A DNA stretch of 64,000 nt, taken from positions 682,001 through 746,000 of the forward strand of contig JACKIU010000001.1 of assembly GCA_020638295.1 (NCBI GenBank), in the 5' to 3' direction. The notes below the pieces were generated by a model, which had not been told where the DNA came from, did not search any database, and saw only the letters and a list, made by a program, of their open reading frames with translations. Shown piece after piece: positions 56,957-64,000 of the stretch (positions within the stretch are counted from its first letter, which is position 1; each line of letters begins with the position of its first letter). This stretch comes from Rhodospirillales bacterium. Its GTDB lineage: Bacteria > Pseudomonadota > Alphaproteobacteria > Micavibrionales > Micavibrionaceae. The translations under genes and the position numbers were made by a program.

Positions 56957-57715
56957 ATGAGATTCACTTTGCGCAAAACAGCTCTGGCTTTTACAGCCCT
57001 GACATTGATGGGCAGCGGGGCTGCGTGGGCAGCGGAGGATGCGGTCTTCACCGATGCGCAAAAGGACGCCATGGGCGCGGTGATTAAGGATTACCTGATG
57101 GAAAATCCGAATGTGATTTTTGAAGCCATCGAAGCGCAGCGCGCGCAACAGGAAGCCGATGCGAAAAAGCAGGCCGAAGTTAAAATTCTGGAACATATCG
57201 ATTATCTGACGCGGGCGGATGCGCCGTCTGTCGGTAATCCGAATGCCGATGTCACCGTGGTAGAATTTTTCGATTATAATTGCGGGTATTGTAAACGCGC
57301 TTTACCGGACATTCAGGCTACGATTAAAGACGATGAGAACTTACGTGTGGTGTTTAAAGAAATGCCGATTTTGGGCCCTACATCCAAGACGGCTGCGCTG
57401 TGGGCCTTGGCCGCGCATAAGCAGGGCAAATATTTTGACTATCACGTTGCGTTGATGGAGCACCGCGGACCGAAAGAAGAGGCTGAGTTGGAAAAGCTGG
57501 CCAAGGGCTTGGAACTGGATGTCGAGAAAATGAAAGAAGATATTGCCAGCGGCGAGATTGAAAAAGAGCTCGACAAAGTCACCGAAGTCGGCCGTGAGAT
57601 CGGCGTCAGTGGCACACCGGCCTTTATCGTCGGCAAAACCTTTATTCCGGGCTATGTCGGTGAAGACGGCTTGAAAGACGCGATCAAGGCTGAGCGCGAA
57701 AAAAACAAAGAGTAG
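56957..57715 (+). CDS. DsbA-family thiol-disulfide protein
   Basis: A 252-residue periplasmic protein: signal peptide ending near AWAA, an N-terminal helical part (DYLMENPNVIFEAIEAQRAQ) and a DsbA-like thioredoxin fold with CGYC in VVEFFDYNCGYCKRALP and cis-Pro region SGTPAFIVG. This is the Com1/ScsC-like type. ATG at 56957 has AGGAGA 7 bases ahead. It precedes a second such gene and a copper chaperone; a role in disulfide shuffling or copper-linked thiol chemistry is likely. Confidence 0.88.
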   Translation: MRFTLRKTALAFTALTLMGSGAAWAAEDAVFTDAQKDAMGAVIKDYLMENPNVIFEAIEAQRAQQEADAKKQAEVKILEHIDYLTRADAPSVGNPNADVTVVEFFDYNCGYCKRALPDIQATIKDDENLRVVFKEMPILGPTSKTAALWALAAHKQGKYFDYHVALMEHRGPKEEAELEKLAKGLELDVEKMKEDIASGEIEKELDKVTEVGREIGVSGTPAFIVGKTFIPGYVGEDGLKDAIKAEREKNKE

Positions 57716-57731
57716 TGGTTTGATTTTTTAG

Positions 57732-58340
57732 ATGGCTTACAAGGTTTTTATCGGGATTATCGTTTTGGCGTGCGCCTATATGCTCTATGGCAGCGTTTCC
57801 GTGCTCGTGCTTAAATCATCGGCAGGCAAGGAATATGCAGGCAACATTCTCGGCGCAGCGCAAGGCGATCTGACAGTGGTTGAATTCTTCGATTACAGTT
57901 GCACGTCTTGTAAAGATTTTGCGCCGGTCCTGATGCGGGCGGTTGAACAAGATGGTTCTGTGCGGCTCGTACTGCGTCCTATCAGTTCTGATGGTGGTGA
58001 AGAAGGGAAAATGATCGCGCGGCTGGCCTATGCGGCCGGGCGGCAGGGTAAATTCGCTCAGGCGCACCGGAATTTGATTGATAATTATCGGGTCGTCGAT
58101 GATGCCTATGTCGAAGGTTTTGCCGAAGCGCTGGACCTTGATTTGCAGCAACTCATTCAGGATATGCAGGACCAAGACGTCGCAGATACGCTTGAGGAAA
58201 ACGTCAAAACCCTTGTCAGAATCGGTTCTGTCAGTATTCCCACCCTCTTGATTGGCGGAAAATTTGTTTATTCTCCGGGTGAAAAGAACAATACCAGCGA
58301 TACACTTATGGACTTGTTTAATCAGGCCAGAGGTTTATAA
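57732..58340 (+). CDS. Membrane-anchored DsbA-like thioredoxin protein
   Basis: A 202-residue protein with an N-terminal hydrophobic anchor (about 5-25), then a DsbA-like fold: VVEFFDYSCTSCKDFAPVLM with CTSC, and SVSIPTLLIGGKF with the cis-Pro loop. It follows the first DsbA-like gene by 16 bases and is a diverged paralogue. Confidence 0.83.
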   Translation: MAYKVFIGIIVLACAYMLYGSVSVLVLKSSAGKEYAGNILGAAQGDLTVVEFFDYSCTSCKDFAPVLMRAVEQDGSVRLVLRPISSDGGEEGKMIARLAYAAGRQGKFAQAHRNLIDNYRVVDDAYVEGFAEALDLDLQQLIQDMQDQDVADTLEENVKTLVRIGSVSIPTLLIGGKFVYSPGEKNNTSDTLMDLFNQARGL

Positions 58341-58376
58341 CTTTTGTAAATATTCTTTTACAAAAGGATCACAATT

Positions 58377-58913
58377 ATGAAACCTCTTATTTTTGCTTTT
58401 GGCTGCGTTTTGTTTGGCTTGTCTACGGGCGGGTATGCCTGGGCCGAAGATCAGGCTTTGAATGTTTCTGCACATAATGCTTATGCCTACGCAACCAGTC
58501 CGGTACAGGAGGACGGCGCGGTCTTTGTCGAGCTTCGCAACGATGGCGAACAGGACGTTAAAATCACCGCTGCTGCGGCCGATGTTTCAGAGGTCGTTGA
58601 GTTGCATACGCACATCATAGACGGCGATGTGGTGATGATGCGTCAGGTCGATGGCTATGATATTCCGGCCGGCGAAAGCATCGTTCTGGAACCGATGGGC
58701 CATCATATCATGCTGATGGGCCTGAAAGCACCTTTGGTTGAGGGTGAGAGCTTTCCTGTAAGCATTACCGATGCCAACGGAGCCTCTGCCAGCTTCACAG
58801 TCGAGATTAAGGCGCCCGGGCATGACGAGCATAAAGCAGAAAACTCTGGGGCCGAAGACAATGAAGCCGAAGAGGATTCCGAGCATGAGATGCATGAGGA
58901 ACATGCACATTGA
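58377..58913 (+). CDS. PCu(A)C periplasmic copper chaperone
   Basis: A 178-residue exported protein with signal peptide (to about 23) and the copper site of the PCu(A)C family: LHTHIIDGDVVMMRQVDGYD followed 20 or so residues later by MGHHIMLMGL, i.e. the H-x-n-M-x-n-HxM pattern. The tail is a His/Glu-rich stretch (HEMHEEHAH) that could bind further copper. These proteins deliver Cu(I) to the Cu(A) site of cytochrome oxidase, together with thiol proteins such as those encoded upstream. Confidence 0.9.
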   Translation: MKPLIFAFGCVLFGLSTGGYAWAEDQALNVSAHNAYAYATSPVQEDGAVFVELRNDGEQDVKITAAAADVSEVVELHTHIIDGDVVMMRQVDGYDIPAGESIVLEPMGHHIMLMGLKAPLVEGESFPVSITDANGASASFTVEIKAPGHDEHKAENSGAEDNEAEEDSEHEMHEEHAH

Positions 58914-59341
58914 AAAAAGTCCTCATCCTGAATGGTCCGAATCTGAATATGCTGGGTCTGCGCGAGCCGGAGGTTTATGGTGACCGGACACTGGATGATA
59001 TCAAGGGCCTGTGCCGGGAAACGGCGCAGGCTCTGGATATGGCGGTTGATTTTCGCCAATCCAATCATGAGGGCGAGTTGGTGGACTGGATTCAGGCGGC
59101 GCGCGGCGTTTTTGACGGTCTGATTATCAATGCGGCGGCCTATACCCATACTTCAGTGGCGATCCACGATGCGTTGAAATGTCTGGATGTGCCGATCATT
59201 GAAGTCCACTTATCCAACCCTAAAGAACGCGAAGAATTTCGCCACATCTCTTACATAGAGCCACTTGCCGCCGAAGTGTATGCCGGGCATGGCGCCAAGG
59301 GGTACGTGCTGGGTCTTGAAAAGCTCAAAGAACTTCTTTAA
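58910..59341 (+). CDS. aroQ: 3-dehydroquinate dehydratase, type II
   Basis: Third step of the shikimate pathway. A 143-residue dodecameric-type enzyme: VLILNGPNLNMLGLREPEVY with the catalytic Tyr region, FRQSNHEGELVDWIQ, INAAAYTHTSVAIHDAL and IEVHLSNPKEREEFR. It begins at a TTG that overlaps the previous TGA, with GAGGA about 10 bases ahead. aroQ directly before accB is a usual proteobacterial order. Confidence 0.95.
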   Translation: MKKVLILNGPNLNMLGLREPEVYGDRTLDDIKGLCRETAQALDMAVDFRQSNHEGELVDWIQAARGVFDGLIINAAAYTHTSVAIHDALKCLDVPIIEVHLSNPKEREEFRHISYIEPLAAEVYAGHGAKGYVLGLEKLKELL

Positions 59342-59350
59342 CACTCTAGA

Positions 59351-59417
59351 GTCATTTCGGCGAAAGTCGGAATCTTCCGATGTGAGGAAAATAGATCCCG
59401 GCCTACGCCGGGATGAC
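59351..59417. repeat. Palindromic repeat between aroQ and accB
   Basis: Ends GTCATTTCGG and CCGGGATGAC, with TCGGAATCTTCCGA and ATCCCGGCCTACGCCGGGAT inside. This is of the widespread alphaproteobacterial type whose translation gives residues such as RPGSIF...DFRRND. Confidence 0.75.
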
Positions 59418-59428
59418 ATGAGGACAAA

Positions 59429-59887
59429 ATGAAAATAGATTCCAAAGCAATTAAAGAATTGGCGGACCTGCTTGAAGAAACAGGCCTGAACGAGATTGAA
59501 GTGGCTGATGGCGACAAGGCTATCCGCGTCAGCAAGGGCGGTGGAACCGTTGTTGCCGCAGCAGCAGGCGCCTCTGTGCCGATGATGGCTTCCGATCCGG
59601 CCGTGCCGCAGCAGGCCAATGTCTCCGCCCCTGATACGACAGCGCAAAGCCATCCGGGCGCTGTCACTTCGCCGATGGTGGGGACTGCCTATCTGCAAGG
59701 GGAACCGGGCGCCGCACCGTTCATCCAAAAAGGTGATAGCGTTAAGGCCGGGGACACGCTGATGATTATTGAGGCGATGAAGGTGATGAACCCGATTAAG
59801 GCTGAAAAAGGCGGTACGGTGACGCAGATCCTCATTGAGAACGGACAGCCGGTCGAGTTTGGCGACGTTCTTGTTGTTATTGAGTAA
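59429..59887 (+). CDS. accB: Biotin carboxyl carrier protein of acetyl-CoA carboxylase
   Basis: A 152-residue carrier for fatty-acid synthesis. N-terminal helix (MKIDSKAIKELADLLEETGL), Ala/Pro linker and biotinyl domain with Lys118 in EAMKVMNPI. It precedes accC by 8 bases; the two form the biotin carboxylase half of the enzyme. Confidence 0.96.
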   Translation: MKIDSKAIKELADLLEETGLNEIEVADGDKAIRVSKGGGTVVAAAAGASVPMMASDPAVPQQANVSAPDTTAQSHPGAVTSPMVGTAYLQGEPGAAPFIQKGDSVKAGDTLMIIEAMKVMNPIKAEKGGTVTQILIENGQPVEFGDVLVVIE

Positions 59888-59895
59888 GCACTCCC

Positions 59896-61236
59896 ATGTT
59901 CAAAAAAATTCTTATAGCTAATCGCGGTGAAATTGCCCTTCGGATTATCCGGGCCTGTAAGGAAATGGGCATTGCGACTGTGGTGGTTCATTCAACGGCC
60001 GATGCCAGTTCTATGGCCGTACGACTGGCTGATGAGTCGGTGTGTATCGGCCCGCCGCAAAGCAAAGACAGCTATCTGAATATTCCGGCGATTTTGAGCG
60101 CCGCCACGTTGACCGGAGCAGAGGCCATTCACCCGGGCTATGGTTTCCTGTCTGAAAATGCGCAATTTGCACGGATGGTTGAAGAACACGGTTTTGCTTT
60201 TATCGGGCCGAGCTCAGAACATATCGAGCAGATGGGTGATAAAGTCACTGCCAAACAAACGGTGGCGGCTTTGGGTCTGCCGGTAGTTCCCGGTTCAGAC
60301 GGCGGGGTGGATACGCCCGAAGAGGGCCTTGCTCTGGCCGAAGATATGGGCTTTCCGGTGATTATTAAGGCGGCCTCGGGGGGTGGCGGTAAAGGCATGC
60401 AGGTTGTGCGCAAGGCAGATGAATTCGTCGAATGCTTTATCCGCGCACGGACGGAGGCGAAAGCCAATTTTGGCGATGATACGGTTTATATTGAGAAATT
60501 CCTCGGCAATCCGCGCCACATTGAGATTCAGGTGTTTGGCGATATGCACGGCAACGCCATTCATCTGGGCGAGCGCGATTGTTCGATCCAGCGCCGCCAT
60601 CAAAAGCTCGTCGAAGAGGCGCCCTCTCCGATTTTGTCTGAGGAGTTGCGTAATGAGATTGGATCGCTGGCAGCGGAAACTATTCGCAAGATGGGGTATC
60701 GCGGGGCCGGAACGATCGAGTTTTTGTATGAAAACGGCAAGTTTTATTTCATGGAAATGAATACGCGCATTCAGGTGGAACATCCGGTGACCGAGATGAT
60801 TACGGGTATCGACTTGATCGCAGAGCAAATCCGCGTCGCAGCTGGCGAGCCGCTGACGGTCAAGAAAGAGCGCTTGCGCCTGCGCGGACACGCGATCGAG
60901 ATCCGGATTAATGCCGAAGACCCGGACACGTTTATTCCTTCTCCAGGAACGATTACCCAATTCCATGCCGCTGGTGGTCTGGGGGTACGTTTTGATAGTG
61001 CGATGTATAACGGCTATACAATTCCGCCTTATTATGACTCGATGATCGGGAAACTGATCGTGCATGGACGCAATCGTGAGGAATGCATTCGTCGCCTGCG
61101 CCGTGCGATCCGCGAGACAGTCGTTACGGGCATTAAAACCACTCTACCCCTGCATGACTGGATTTTGCAGCAAGAGGCTTTCCTGAGCGGAAATTACACG
61201 ATCCACTGGCTGGAAGACCAGCTTAAAGATCGTTAG
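59896..61236 (+). CDS. accC: Biotin carboxylase
   Basis: ATP-grasp enzyme that carboxylates biotin on AccB. Seen: FKKILIANRGEIALRIIRAC, ATP loop ASGGGGKGMQVV, ERDCSIQRRHQKLVEEAPSP, and FYFMEMNTRIQVEHPVTEMI. 446 residues, full length. Confidence 0.97.
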   Translation: MFKKILIANRGEIALRIIRACKEMGIATVVVHSTADASSMAVRLADESVCIGPPQSKDSYLNIPAILSAATLTGAEAIHPGYGFLSENAQFARMVEEHGFAFIGPSSEHIEQMGDKVTAKQTVAALGLPVVPGSDGGVDTPEEGLALAEDMGFPVIIKAASGGGGKGMQVVRKADEFVECFIRARTEAKANFGDDTVYIEKFLGNPRHIEIQVFGDMHGNAIHLGERDCSIQRRHQKLVEEAPSPILSEELRNEIGSLAAETIRKMGYRGAGTIEFLYENGKFYFMEMNTRIQVEHPVTEMITGIDLIAEQIRVAAGEPLTVKKERLRLRGHAIEIRINAEDPDTFIPSPGTITQFHAAGGLGVRFDSAMYNGYTIPPYYDSMIGKLIVHGRNREECIRRLRRAIRETVVTGIKTTLPLHDWILQQEAFLSGNYTIHWLEDQLKDR

Positions 61237-61300
61237 GACAAAGCCGGTTTCACTGAAATCACGATTTTAGCTTTTGAGTCATTTGATTTATAATGGCGTT

Positions 61301-61990
61301 ATGCAGCTTGTGATGACGCCGGAATTGTTGATAGAGGCCTACCGCCAAGGGTTATTCCCGATGGCCTATAGCGCCAAGAGCGATTATGTGCACTGGATTT
61401 GCCCGGAAGAGCGCGGGCAGTTACCGATTGAGGAACTGCATATTTCCAAATCTTTGAAAAAATTGGTATTGAATAATATAAAACGAAACGGTTCGTATGA
61501 TATTAAGATCAATACGGCCTTTGAACGGGTGATGCGCGCCTGTGCGCAGGCCACCGAGGCGCGGCCGGAAACCTGGATTAACGATCAAATTATTGAAACA
61601 TATTGCACGCTGCATAAGCGTGGACGGGCCCACAGCGTTGAAGTTTGGAACGGGAAAGAATTGGTCGGCGGATTGTATGGCGTGGCGTTGGGCGCGGCGT
61701 TTTTTGGCGAGAGCATGTTTTCACGGGTGTCCAATGCCAGCAAAATTGCGTTGGTGCATTTATGCGCGCGGTTGTGGAAGACGGGTTATACAATTCTTGA
61801 TACGCAGTTTATCAATGAGCATCTTAAGCAGTTCGGTGTGTTCGAAATTTCCCATCATGATTATCTTGAGAATTTGAAACCGGCGCTTGAGCAGAACTGT
61901 GATTTTACACTTTCGGATATGCCGAAGCTTAGCGAAGCTGTGCTGGTGTCGGCCTATTTCGATATGCGCAAGGCGCAAGGCATTGATTGA
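61301..61990 (+). CDS. aat: Leucyl/phenylalanyl-tRNA-protein transferase
   Basis: Adds Leu or Phe to N-termini for the N-end rule of protein degradation. TPELLIEAYRQGLFPMAY, WINDQIIETYCTLHKRGRAH and VGGLYGVALGAAFFGESMFS are typical. The ATG at 61301 gives 229 residues; no clear SD precedes it, and an ATG four codons later is possible. Confidence 0.93.
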   Translation: MQLVMTPELLIEAYRQGLFPMAYSAKSDYVHWICPEERGQLPIEELHISKSLKKLVLNNIKRNGSYDIKINTAFERVMRACAQATEARPETWINDQIIETYCTLHKRGRAHSVEVWNGKELVGGLYGVALGAAFFGESMFSRVSNASKIALVHLCARLWKTGYTILDTQFINEHLKQFGVFEISHHDYLENLKPALEQNCDFTLSDMPKLSEAVLVSAYFDMRKAQGID

Positions 61991-62003
61991 TGAGGCAAGG
62001 CCT

Positions 62004-62522
62004 CTATTGCGCGATGGCCGGTTCAGACGGGGCTGCCTCTTCAGGCAAGACCCCTTCCCCTTCACGGATACCGCCGGCGGCTTCGCTTTCTTGCGCGGCT
62101 TTTTGCGCTCGCTCGGCCTCGGTTTGCAGGCAATCGAGCACCCAGACATCGTAGATCGGGTGGTCCATGGCGGATAAGCCCGGCGAGGAGGCAAACATCC
62201 AGCCGCTGAAAATCCATTCCGGCTTGGCTTCCTCTCCCCCGGCGGCGGGCGGCGTTTCCCAGACCTGCAGGAATGCACCGGCTTCTGGTTTTTCCAGCTC
62301 TGGGGCCTTACGGCAGGCCTGCACCTTGATATAGACCGAGCCGAATTTAATCGTGCGCCCGACATTGGCTTCGAAAACTTCGGTGCGGGCGGTTACCTTA
62401 TCGAGGGAACGGAGTTTGACGATCGGGTAATCGATGCTGGCCTTGGCCAAGGCCATGCCGGGGCTTAGCGCCAATGCGGCAATCAGGAAAAGCGCGGGCT
62501 TATTGAGACGGCGAATCATCAT
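62004..62522 (-). CDS. DUF2155 periplasmic protein
   Basis: A 172-residue exported protein: basic start, hydrophobic segment (ALFLIAALALSPGMALA), then the DUF2155 pattern KVTARTEVFEANVGRTIKFG with VYIKVQACRK and WIFSGWMFASSPGLSAMDHP. The tail is Ala/Glu-rich. Function unknown; alphaproteobacteria keep it near mlaD and aat. The ATG at 62522 overlaps the mlaD end by 23 bases; a start further upstream would lie inside mlaD. Confidence 0.85.
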   Translation of the reverse strand: MMIRRLNKPALFLIAALALSPGMALAKASIDYPIVKLRSLDKVTARTEVFEANVGRTIKFGSVYIKVQACRKAPELEKPEAGAFLQVWETPPAAGGEEAKPEWIFSGWMFASSPGLSAMDHPIYDVWVLDCLQTEAERAQKAAQESEAAGGIREGEGVLPEEAAPSEPAIAQ

Positions 62523-62967
62523 CGCCCTGCATGCTGAAAATGAACTGACCCAAAAGCTGTTCAAGATTTTGCGGCGCCTGCGTGTATTCAATAACGCCGC
62601 CGGGGCCGATATATTCTTCATCCGCGCCCGGTTCCAGCGCCAGATAACGCCCGCCGAGCAGGCTTTCGCTGCTGATCAGGGCGGCGGTGTCGAGCGGCAG
62701 TTTGACATCATTGCCAACCTTGATGCGAACGCGCGCAAGGTAGGTTTTCTCATCCAGTTCGACAGCGCTGATCGTGCCGACTTTGACGCCGCTGATCTGG
62801 ACATCGTCCCCGGCGGCCAGCCCGCCGATACCGGCGAAATTGGCGACAATTTCATAGCCGTCGCTGCCCGCGCCGACATTGGAAAGTTTGTAGCTGAACA
62901 TCAAAAAAGAGACAGCGACAATAACCACAACAGCGCCGAGGGCGGTTTCAACAACAGAGCGTTTCAT
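62500..62967 (-). CDS. mlaD: Lipid asymmetry protein MlaD
   Basis: A 155-residue inner-membrane-anchored MCE-domain protein that shuttles phospholipids between the membranes. One N-terminal helix (VVETALGAVVVIVAVSFLMF), then the MCE core: GLAAGDDVQISGVKVGTISA and LISSESLLGGRYLALEPG. mlaE, F, B and C are not in this window. Confidence 0.92.
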   Translation of the reverse strand: MKRSVVETALGAVVVIVAVSFLMFSYKLSNVGAGSDGYEIVANFAGIGGLAAGDDVQISGVKVGTISAVELDEKTYLARVRIKVGNDVKLPLDTAALISSESLLGGRYLALEPGADEEYIGPGGVIEYTQAPQNLEQLLGQFIFSMQGDDDSPSQ

Positions 62968-63032
62968 TTTATTCCTCTTTCTACATCCTTAATTTCAAAC
63001 GTTCCCCGTTTGCACGGGGGAAGCAAAACTTC

Positions 63033-63428
63033 TTATTCCGGCGGACGCCACGCAGTATAGTCACCGGTGGCTTTGTTACGCCGCCCGCCAGCCAGAATGT
63101 GGCCGGGCGGGCGATAAGCCTGATTGGTGCCGGTCATGTTCGGTTGGTGGGGTTTTTGCCATGGGCGGCGGAAGCTTTCCGCGCCGTCTTCGGGCACTTC
63201 ATCGGTCTGATGGTGCAGCCAGCCATGCCATTCCGGCGGGACCTTTGAAGGCTCGGGCGCGCCGTCATACATGACCCAGCGGCGCTCGCGTTTATAACCG
63301 GGGCGGGCCTTGGCGCGGTAATAGGTATTGCCGAACTGGTCGTCGCCGACCTTTTGCCCGCCAGCGGTCAGGGTAAAGAGGTTGATATGCGCCGGTGATA
63401 AAACACCTAAAAAGCTTAACAGTCCCAT
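63033..63428 (-). CDS. NDUFA12-type NADH:ubiquinone oxidoreductase subunit
   Basis: A 131-residue accessory subunit of complex I, shared by alphaproteobacteria and mitochondria (B17.2). Seen: VGDDQFGNTYYRAKA, RRWVMYDGAPEPSKVPPEWH, GWLHHQTDEVP and a Pro-rich tail RPPGHILAGG. The first 20 residues (SFLGVLSPAHINLFTLTAGG) are mildly hydrophobic. Full length. Confidence 0.93.
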   Translation of the reverse strand: MGLLSFLGVLSPAHINLFTLTAGGQKVGDDQFGNTYYRAKARPGYKRERRWVMYDGAPEPSKVPPEWHGWLHHQTDEVPEDGAESFRRPWQKPHQPNMTGTNQAYRPPGHILAGGRRNKATGDYTAWRPPE

Positions 63429-63514
63429 AATTGCTTTTACTTCCGTTCGTGTTTTTCTTTACAAAAGCCCGATAGAATTTAATATCACGAAAAAATGAAA
63501 AGGACACCCCCCAT

Positions 63515-63979
63515 ATGAATTTGCAAAAGAAATTACAAACACTTGGGTATGAATTGCCGCAAGCGGCGGCCCCGGCGGCGAATTATATCCCGTATGTGAT
63601 TGCCGATGAGGATATGCTGTATATTGCCGGGCAAATCCCGTTTTTGAACGGCCAGCAGATGCATAAAGGGCGTTTGGGTGAGGATTTGAGCGTTGAGCAA
63701 GGCGTCGAGGCGGCCAGAGCCTGCGCGCTGAATATTCTGGCGCAAGCCCATGCAGCCGTGGATGGCGATTGGAGCAAGGTTAAGCGGCTGGTGAAGCTGG
63801 GCGGGTTTGTGAACTGTACGCCGGAATTTTATGATCATCCGAAAGTGATTAACGGGGCCTCTGACCTCATGGTCGCGGTGATGGGCGAAGCGGGCAAACA
63901 TGCACGGTTTGCTGTCGGGGCGCCGTCACTGCCGCTAGGCGTGGCGGTGGAGATTGATGCGATTTTTGAGTTGGATTAA
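63515..63979 (+). CDS. RidA family protein
   Basis: A 154-residue YjgF/YER057c/UK114 protein, of the longer type with LYIAGQIPFLNGQQMHKGR in the middle and KHARFAVGAPSLPLGVAVEI at the end. Family members hydrolyse reactive enamines and imines; whether this one keeps the deaminase activity is not settled by the sequence. AAAAGGAC precedes the ATG. Confidence 0.9.
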   Translation: MNLQKKLQTLGYELPQAAAPAANYIPYVIADEDMLYIAGQIPFLNGQQMHKGRLGEDLSVEQGVEAARACALNILAQAHAAVDGDWSKVKRLVKLGGFVNCTPEFYDHPKVINGASDLMVAVMGEAGKHARFAVGAPSLPLGVAVEIDAIFELD

Positions 63980-64000
63980 GCTGCCCTAGCTTTTGCGGTT

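Overview
This window reads as chromosomal DNA of an alphaproteobacterium. Markers seen in the sequence are GcrA, an NDUFA12-type complex I accessory subunit, the aat / DUF2155 / mlaD / NDUFA12 neighbourhood, and the order DUF2062-acpS-lepB-rnc-era. Base composition is moderate and most genes are housekeeping genes in tight, overlapping operons. I cannot fix the order or genus; a free-living, respiring, Gram-negative cell fits best (RND efflux, MlaD, complex I, ferrous iron permease, LeuA, queuosine synthesis).

Layout. 1-2.7 kb: the end of an H-NOX (heme-NO-binding) gene overlapping a PAS/hybrid histidine kinase, convergent with recF. 3.9-5.1 kb: two small envelope proteins and a repeat-rich gap. 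5.2-11.9 kb: a single operon with its own promoter encoding DUF2089, two LemA proteins and three TPM-domain proteins that share a second conserved domain. 11.9-17.7 kb: a dead AAA-ATPase fragment, a copper/silver efflux operon (small Cys/Met protein, CusB, CusA) and an IS630 remnant that cuts off the next gene. 17.7-32 kb: gcrA, era, rnc, lepB, acpS, apt, an antiporter, rsh, rpoZ, a family 5-like uracil-DNA glycosylase, leuA and queC-queD-queE-queF, the last behind a preQ1-I riboswitch. 32.3-34.1 kb: an iron-box-controlled cupredoxin/FTR1 pair and tRNA-Thr(CGT), followed by a second IS630 relic. 34.7-48.7 kb: a double cold-shock protein, acyl-CoA ligase, pheT and pheS split by a module of two unknown genes, L35/L20, a possibly inactive alpha/beta hydrolase, a voltage-gated channel with an unusual filter and a sugar transferase. 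48.7-64 kb: polA, a candidate RNA gene, guaB, rlmE, an M48-TPR protease, two DsbA-like proteins with a PCu(A)C copper chaperone, aroQ-accB-accC, aat, DUF2155, mlaD, NDUFA12 and RidA.

A theme runs across the window: many short palindromic repeats in several families. Most lie between genes, but one sits in frame inside polA and another in frame inside the uracil-DNA glycosylase gene, as the Rickettsia palindromic elements do. IS630-like ends occur on two broken elements and on a 164-bp gene-free element. The parts I consider least described are the three-TPM/two-LemA operon, the pheT-pheS inserted gene pair, the promoter-to-terminator RNA candidate near 52.2 kb and the coding-sequence palindromes.

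All calls come from reading the sequence and from memory of protein families; no database search was run.
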